From Amoebophrya sp. A120 (taxonomy: Eukaryota > Sar > Dinophyceae > Syndiniales > Amoebophryaceae), in assembly GCA_905178155.1 (NCBI GenBank), contig CAJINV010000001.1, forward strand, positions 15,624,142 to 15,688,141: a DNA stretch of 64,000 nucleotides, in the 5' to 3' direction. Below are positions 57,108-64,000 of this stretch, piece by piece; position 1 is the first letter of the stretch; each line of letters begins with the position of its first letter. The position numbers were made by a program, and so were the translations under genes. The notes beneath the pieces are model-generated. The model was given only the letters and a program-made list of their open reading frames with translations, ran no database searches and had not been told where the DNA came from.

Positions 57108-57667
57108 CGTGTTTTGAAAATTTTCAGGAAGAAACGGAAACCCAACTTATTGCCTTCTTCGATACTACTAAGCAATCGATGAAAACTGACAACAGATGAA
57201 AGGGGAACGCCAAATGAGTTGCACGACAGTCACCGCGTTTTTTTTTTCGAGAACACCAAAAGCAAAGCTATCCGAAAGAACATGAACATGCAGGAGCGAG
57301 AAAAAGTAAAAGACACGACAGGGAAACGAGATCGAGAAGTAGTAGAACTAGAAGTGGATCGGGATGAAAATAAAGAGAACCGGATTGTAATGATCGGAAC
57401 AAGTGAACAAGACAGATGATCTCAGTGAGACCACACCAAATTTTGATCTTTTCAAGTGCGTGGATCTTCATTTTGCATGTCAAAAGCTGCGGAGCGGGTG
57501 TTTCAGCGTCTCGAACATGTTTCGAAAATCCTGCAGCGTCCACATGATGTTACTGGCGGGCAGATGGAACTTCTCTGATGTTTTTGCTTCCATCATGACG
57601 TCAATCTAGTTTGAAGCTGCGCGATTGCGGTTTTCCGCCGAAAACTAGTATAGTATGATGATGTTGC
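57108..57667. other. Spacer between two - strand genes
   Basis: No coding frame with family resemblance. It contains the leader of the RAP gene and the 3' end of the myosin gene. Confidence 0.5.
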
Positions 57668-60600
57668 TCAAAGCATGTAGTCCCCGAATGCACCGTCGGA
57701 AGGGGCCGCGCTAGACTTCGATGCCATTGTAAAGCCTGCGTTCTTGCTCTCACTGCGGGTTTCGGATTTTTTGATTTTCGGTGGAGGGGCCCTAGGGTTT
57801 TTCGATTTCGACACAACTCGAGTTGCACCTACAGGGCCAGCAGTGACCTCGATGTCGTCGGACATCAGCATCGCGCCCCGCAGGGCTGACACTCCACTCT
57901 TGTCCGACCGGTTTTCCCTCCTACTGGTGTGACCAAAAAGCGTGTCGGCCGCAGATGCAGTACCGGGTCCTCCTGCGCGTGCGCCGCCTTTGGAGGACGC
58001 ATAGTTGTTAACAACGCCCCCACGAGGACCTTTGCCTTTCGCACGGCTACCGTCCATTACCCGTAACCGATCCGGTGCAGCAGGGTGCTTCTTTGACATT
58101 CGTGCGCCCCACATCCACTCCTGCGTACTGTAGGTCAAAAACAACTCCTCGACGGTTGCGGCCTGCGGGAAGCCCGTCACGTAGGAAAGCTGCGGCACCA
58201 AATGCGTGCGGTCCGGCTGCTCCGCGGAGAACGTCGCAGCTTGAAATTTCCGGATATGGAAGCGTCAGCTTGGAAATCGTCGAAATGGAAATGAGTGATC
58301 CTGATCTACAGTGAAGAAGCAGAAAGTCGAAGATGCGTCTTACTGTTCTTGAGCGCAAAGACGTACGCTCCTGTCATGCATTTCTGCCGTCATTTCCTTG
58401 ACCTAGACCTCCACCTTAATCAAGCCGGCAGTCGGTCTCTCATCTCTCTTGCAGTCCTTGCAAAACAAGAAAAATGTGCCTTCTACTCGAACTCGATTTT
58501 ACGCAGGTACAAATCAATTAAGTAATCATTTCCACTTTGCAAATTTCAAACCGGTCACTGCCATACTGGAACGACAGCACATAATTGTTCGTGTACACCA
58601 CACCGCCCTGCGTCCCGCAGCAGCATCCAAGAATTTTCTCCACGACTCCCGGACCTCCACGACGGGACGTTGTATTTTTGTTGTTCGTGGTGTTCCCAGT
58701 AGACCCAAACGTACGACCACTTCCTGGTCCCATCTTTGCCGTTGAGAGTGCCTCTGACCAGAGTTCGTGGTGGATAGCGACCGGCACGCCAATGCCCCTG
58801 CGCAGTGGGCGCGCGATGTCGGCGGCCACCAAAGCCTGGCCCCAAATCCCCAGCTCGTTCTCGCTGCTGACTGCGAGCGCGTGCGTCGGAGATACCGAAA
58901 GGTGCCGAACGGGCGGGAAAATACTCGCAGAATCCTTGTTCGCGAGCATTGTTCTTGTGTCGTCCGTGATTGTCGCCGCGTGAAACCCGTTCGCTTTCAG
59001 TATTTGCGTCGGCCTCGCCGCCGCGCGCACGTGGAACCCGAGGCCGAGCTGGCCTAGGGTTGCCGAGCCCCAGGTGTAGACGTCCCCGTACACGGAGAGC
59101 AGCATACCGAACGCACCGGCGAGAAAGATGCGGTGCATTTCGGGAAGATGCGCGCCACGGAAGAACCGAGGTTTGCAGGCGAGCTCGAGGTTCATTTTTT
59201 CTGGCAATGCTGTGGGCTCCGGCGGTGCGCCGCCAAGAACACAAGCAACGCCGTCACCGAAGACGAAGCCACTTCCGTCTCTGTGTGCGGCGATGGAAAT
59301 GCAGCGGCTGCTGGAGGCGGAGGCAATGTCCAGCGGAATGGGCTCCTTCACGGTGGACTTGGTTGCAACGCCGAGCTGGCCGTGGGAGTTACTGCCCCAA
59401 GTGAAGACCGCACCCGTGTCCAGCCGTACGACGCAGTGGTCGGTGCCACAACACACCTCAACCGGGGATCCACCGCGCAAAGAACCGATAAACCGCAGCG
59501 GATCCCAATCAATAGATTTCGGGCCGAATTGCAGGACCATCGACGTCGGCCCTTCGTCCAGGGTCGTCGGGCTGGGGTTTGAGTTAGGGTTCTTGCTGCT
59601 ATCATTTTTCGATTGCGGCGCGACAGTGACGAAACTTCTCTCTTTATGTGAAGAAGTATTTTGTTGAACCCCATCGGCTTTATTTCGTGGCTTGTCCCTG
59701 ATGTAGTCGCACAGAAGCAGCGAACGTCTATCCCCCAGCGCTATCGCTTGTGGTAGAATGAGATTGCTTTCTGACGAAAAGTGCACTTTGTCCAGTCCGC
59801 TGCGCAAGCCAGCGAGCCGACTGCTCTCTTTGCCCTGAAATCCGAGCGCCAGCACCTTGCCGATCAGAATGCCGCCCGCATTTTTGCTCTCGTCCATGGG
59901 GGCGGCCAGCGGGCCGGGGACAAAATCTTTCGTTTCGTCAGCCGTACCGTCTGCGGGGAACGTAAACGCGCTGCCTTCCTCTGCCATCCGCTCCGTTTGC
60001 TTTAGCCACCACTTGCGCCAGTGGCGCTGCACGACACTGGTACTGGACCCCGTTTTTTTGAACCACCGGCGCCAAATCAGCATGCGCAGCAGGCACTGCA
60101 GCACGAACGCCGCTGCGCGCAGCCGCATGTACCCTTTGCGCGCAAGATAGGAACGAAACGCGGCCTGGATCTTCGCCGCGCGCCGATCGTAAAAAAAATG
60201 TTTCCGGATCTTCGATCTCTTCTCCTCTAGTGCCACCAATTCCGTGGCAAACGCTTGGCGAGCGCGGTGCCCACGGTACAGGGCCTGAATCTTCGTTGCG
60301 AACGGCGCCGCGCGCGCCCAGAATGTCTTCACTCGGAGAAGCAGTAGTCGCATGCCGGGAACGAGTGCTTGGTAGCGTCGCCGATCGCGGTACCCACGCC
60401 AGTACCTCTGAATGACAAAGGCGCAGCCGGAGTACTGCTGGATGATGCTCACCACATACAGCGCCCGGGCAGCCAAAAACTGCTTCGCCTTCGCCTGCAC
60501 CGTGCGCGCTGCGAACATGTACAGGACCTGAAAGCGGACGCGGTCCGCCTGCCGCATGGCGAACAACCGCCTCACGTGGGTCTGGATTTTCAGCGTCGCC

Positions 60601-63600
60601 GCGGCTTTCTTCTGGTGGAAGGTGACGAGGTTGTAACTCCTCCGCACTTTAAACCCCCTAAAATTTGCCTGCAGCCGCGTCGCGCAGCGCTCGAGCCACC
60701 AGTCGCGAATGCGGAGGCGGAGAAGGAGGCAGCTGCCGACCAGGAGGTTTTTTGCTTCTTCGGATTTCCTTCTCCCGTGTCGCACGCACCAGGCGCGCGT
60801 GAGCGCCTGAATTTTTCTCGCCAAGCTTCTTTGCTGTTTCACGTACTCCTTGGCCTGCTTGCCGCGAACGTAGGACTTGATGTAGGCAATTTTCGGGAGC
60901 AGCGCGTCCAGAAGCGCCGCCTTTCTCCGGTCCAACTCGTAACGCCCGGACTTCTTCAAGAAGACAAATCTCGGTTGGTCCCGCGCGCCGCGCGCTTCGT
61001 TCACCGTCGCCTGGGAGTTTTGTGATAGAGTCAGTTTACTAATTTTGCGTGTTGATCTTGCTGCAAAAAAAAACGAATGCAAATACGTAGAAAAAGTCAC
61101 GTGCATGCGCAAGTCCATCTGCACTTGCTGCACTTCATGTTCATCACAGTCACAGATAGAGATGCACGAATGAGTCCTCACAGTCTTCGTCTTACTATGA
61201 TGAATCTTCTTTGAAATACCCTTTCCTTGGAGAAGTGGATTTCGGAGAGGGCGAGCCCGGCCTGCAGCGCGACTTCGAGACAGAGCTGCTGCGGAGGCAG
61301 CAGGTTCGCCACGTCAGCAATGTTTTCTCCGAGGAGTTGGTAGCGCTCCACAAAGGTCGTCAGCGCGAGTTTCTCGGTGTACAAATTCCGCAGCTGCTGT
61401 GCCTGCGCGAGAATCTGGTGCGCGGCTAGGTCGTCGAGAATGTACTTTCCGGGACGCAGACAGTACAGAACGTGCACTTGTTGTTTATCCCGAAAATTTT
61501 TCCGGCACGTTCCCAGAAATTCGTCGCAGCGTTTTCGCACCCTGCTGCTGTGCAGCACTTTGTCCAAATTTTCCGGATTCACCTTCAGGTGTTCGTCGAA
61601 GTCCGTGTGCGAGAAAATTTTCTGCACCAGCCGACCCGCCTTCGTCTTCAGATCTGCTTGCCTCAGGTACAGCAGCAGGGGAGCTGGCATCTTCCGACTG
61701 TTGTCGCTGACCGCATGTGGATTTTCCTGTGTGTTTTCCAGTAAGTTCGCATCGCGGTACTTCACTAGTCCCCGCCCCATGTGCCGCACGGTGAAGTAGT
61801 CGCGGCCACTGCCGAGAGGACCGAGTGGACCTCGGGAACTGATTCCCGTCGTCGCCCATGTCCTTGCGCTGGAGGCGGGAGAGAGGTCTTGATTGCTAGA
61901 GCGATAATTCTGATGTTCATTATCCCTCCGCGTCCGCGAAGACGACGGCTCTCCTGGGCGGCCGGAGCCGGATGCATCGCCTGCGCCGCCAACGACAACA
62001 GTAGCAGCAGATGAAGCGCAGTTTTCTAAACTCGCTAATATGCCGGTATGTGGGTGTTCGAAGACCTCCCGCACCGTCCGGGTGCCATTCTCGTAGCTGA
62101 CGACGTCGCTGGCATGCAAGGCTTCCGCGAAAAGCCCTTTCGTTTCCTCCACTGGTCCCTCCAAGTGCTGCGGTAAAAACCAGTTTTGCAGCTTATCGCA
62201 GGCGTAGTTCTGCATCAGCTTCTCCACATCCGCGGGCTCGTACGCACTTGCGGGTTGCGGCCGATCGCCGGAGGTTGTTAAACCGATGGGGACTCCCGCG
62301 AGATTCGTGTCTTTTCCCGAGGACAGTGGATCGTAGAGGGAGACCGTGTGTCGCGCCACCGCTTTCCCCGGGTCCGGTTTAAGCTTTTTGTTGACGGCGG
62401 CAACCAACTGCGACAAGAGTCCCTCGTACAGGTGCATGGCGAACACAGCGAGGTTGTGCGCGACTTTCTCCGTCGCCAGCGGCTCCTGGAGCGGCAAGTC
62501 CTCGAAGCTAGTAGCGGGCGTGATGCGGAAGTTTTTTGGCGGGCGATAAATCAAGCCGCGGCCCAGGTGCTGCACGTCGAGCTCCAGCAGCTCGACTACT
62601 TTCAAGATCTCCTCCGACAGCTGGCACGCCTGGTGTTTACTGGTCGAGGCTCCGGGAGAGCTCATCGCGCTGGGCCCCTTTGGGGAAGCGACGCGGGTCC
62701 GGATCCCGCGGATGAGATCGACGGAGCTCAGGACGGCGAGAAAGGTCTCCGCATCTATGCCAATCTTCTGCAGGGCCGCGGGGACTGTCAGCTTCTCGGA
62801 ATCTGGCAGCACGGGTGGAAAGCCGCCACGGAGGTAAAACGCGGTTGACGGCTTGTTCTCTTCTCGTTCTTTCGTGTCTCCTTTGTTTTTCATTTTCTCC
62901 TTTTCTTTCTCGCTGCTGCGATGCCTTCTCTTATCGTACCAATTGTGCCGGCCCTCGACCTGGAACTCCTCGTCTAACAGCCGAAAGATCGCAAAGGAAG
63001 GCCGTCGGGCGTAGAACTGCGCTGGGGAGAGCGCACCCATCTGGCCTACGCTGAGACTGCATCCGACGGCGACGGCTTTTTTACCCGACGCTGGGAACTG
63101 AAACGTGAGTTGGAGATCGAGCCTGGATTCGAAATCGTGCGTGATCCCGGGTTGGCTCGTCATGCACTGCACTAGCGAAAGCAGCTCATGCAGCGACGGA
63201 ATCGATCCCGCCTGGGACTCGAAGGACTGGTCCGTAGTGAGGTATCGGGACAAAAAGTGCATCCACGTGCTCTTCCCCGCCTTGTTCGCTCCCTGAAGGA
63301 CGATGAGCGAATCTTTATTCGGAGCTGCTTGTTCTTCACTAGTGTTCTTCACTACTTTGTTCGGCACCGAAGAAGAAGACGAACCACCACCACCACTCGC
63401 CCCAACCCGAGATGAAGATGACGCCGACGACGACGATGTCGCTTCTCTCCAACAGGTGTCGACCAGACAAAAAGGGTGCGGCTCCACGTCGGCAACTACC
63501 GCACTCTCGTCCTGCAGCTGCCTGCGGACCAGATTCGCCTCCGCCTCCAGGTCGACGTTCAGCACGTCTTCGAGAGCAAACGGTCCCCGGGCAAGCAGGG

Positions 63601-63970
63601 ACTGTCCGCCCACCAGCCAGGTGAAGTCGCGGTTGAACCCAGCGTGGAGAGCGAGCGTGGCGAGATTCACTTCCTCTTCGTGCTTGACGAAGTTTTCCAG
63701 CACTCCCGTTACCTTCTGCGGATTGTACGTGCGATCGAACTCCTCCGTCCAGCGGAGGAAAACGCACGCGCGCGCGATCCACTGCAAGCGCTTATCCGAA
63801 AAGGAAGAGCTGCTGCCGGTGGAGTTCGTCTCGTCGATTTTGTCATACCGAACCAGCACCCGGTCGCCGTCCACGTCACGCACCGTCGCGGCAGCAAGCA
63901 CGTCGTCGTTGCGGTACACCCACACACGCCGCCCGCGTAAGTCGCAACGAGCCTCCGAAACCAGGTCCAT
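57668..63970 (-). CDS. Divergent myosin heavy chain with IQ motifs and RCC1 repeats
   Basis: Exons 63970-61220, 61010-58559 and 58239-57668 give about 1,924 aa; both introns read as GT-AG with matching phase (the second is less sure). The motor has an SH3-like start (RRVWVYRNDDVLAAATV), the pre-loop EPHPFCLVDTCWREA, a P-loop GANKAGKS (227-234; usual myosins have GESGAGKT), FAIFRLL, NYACDKLQNWF and a VHVLYCLRPGK actin-binding/relay-like region. Switch II (DxxGFE in active myosins) reads DPLSSG, so ATP turnover may be impaired. Six or seven IQ motifs follow (IQALTRAW, LQANFRGF, IQRYWRGY, IQALYRGH, IQAAFRSY), which bind calmodulin-like light chains, then RCC1/ATS1 blades (FTWGSNSHGQLG, YTWGSATLGQLG). 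Some alveolate myosins carry ATS1/RCC1 tails. The start codon lies 30 bp from the window end, so upstream exons cannot be excluded. Confidence 0.82.
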
Positions 63971-64000
63971 TCGTAGCAGATTTCGGTGGGCTTGTTAACT

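Noticed and set aside
1-64000. tRNA, rRNA or snRNA genes
   Set aside because: No cloverleaf or conserved RNA core was recognised by eye; a covariance-model scan would be needed to exclude them.

Overview
This is a eukaryotic nuclear window. It has intron-split genes, Ser-, Lys- and acid-rich low-complexity proteins, and families such as LSm2, a DEAH helicase, a TBC RabGAP, maspardin, a myosin and a RAP-domain protein. The best overall fit is a dinoflagellate-lineage alveolate, most likely an Amoebophrya-like syndinian. Three things point there: strictly one-directional gene blocks, an organellar tricopeptide/RAP protein, and above all a family of introns that look like inserted DNA elements (terminal inverted repeats, short flanking direct repeats, no need for GT-AG ends). 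Invasive non-canonical introns of this kind have been reported from Amoebophrya. The species assignment is inference.

Layout. From 349 to 42192 every host gene I could model lies on the + strand: an acidic unknown (349-3052), a large unknown with an AT-hook (5561-10412), a Tudor-like protein with a histone-H1-like tail (12111-13331), LSm2 (14303-15193), a large Lys-rich unknown (16118-22203), a small secreted protein with a frame problem (22338-22528), a DUF218 protein (23185-24357), a TBC1D5-like RabGAP with a long coiled-coil tail (25460-30723), a DEAH-box RNA helicase (31828-34653), a Kir-channel-like membrane protein fused to a GST-like region (35321-39064) and a maspardin homologue (40296-42192). 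From 42487 to the end everything is on the - strand: an 8.25-kb tyrosine-recombinase (DIRS-order) retrotransposon with split direct repeats (42487-50740), a RAP-domain organellar RNA-binding protein (52044-57107) and a myosin-IQ-RCC1 protein (57668-63970). The two blocks converge, and the retrotransposon sits in the convergence zone next to a strongly AT-rich island (50741-52010).

Introns. Two kinds coexist. The RabGAP and maspardin genes have ordinary GT-AG introns of about 160-255 nt. LSm2, the RAP gene and the two large unknown genes are cut by elements of about 130-420 bp with inverted-repeat ends, usually starting 5'-TAT and ending ATA-3', flanked by 4-6 bp direct repeats, and often carrying an internal AAATTTGTCATGC motif. 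In LSm2, removing each element together with one repeat copy restores an ungapped match to the conserved LSm2 family. The RAP gene and both large unknowns also return to one open frame.

Functions present are RNA metabolism (LSm2, DEAH helicase, RAP protein), membrane traffic (TBC RabGAP, maspardin, myosin), transport or redox (Kir-GST fusion) and chromatin (Tudor/H1-like, AT-hook). I see no operons, tRNAs, rRNAs or CRISPR arrays. All exon models come from reading frames and splice phases by eye, without transcripts.
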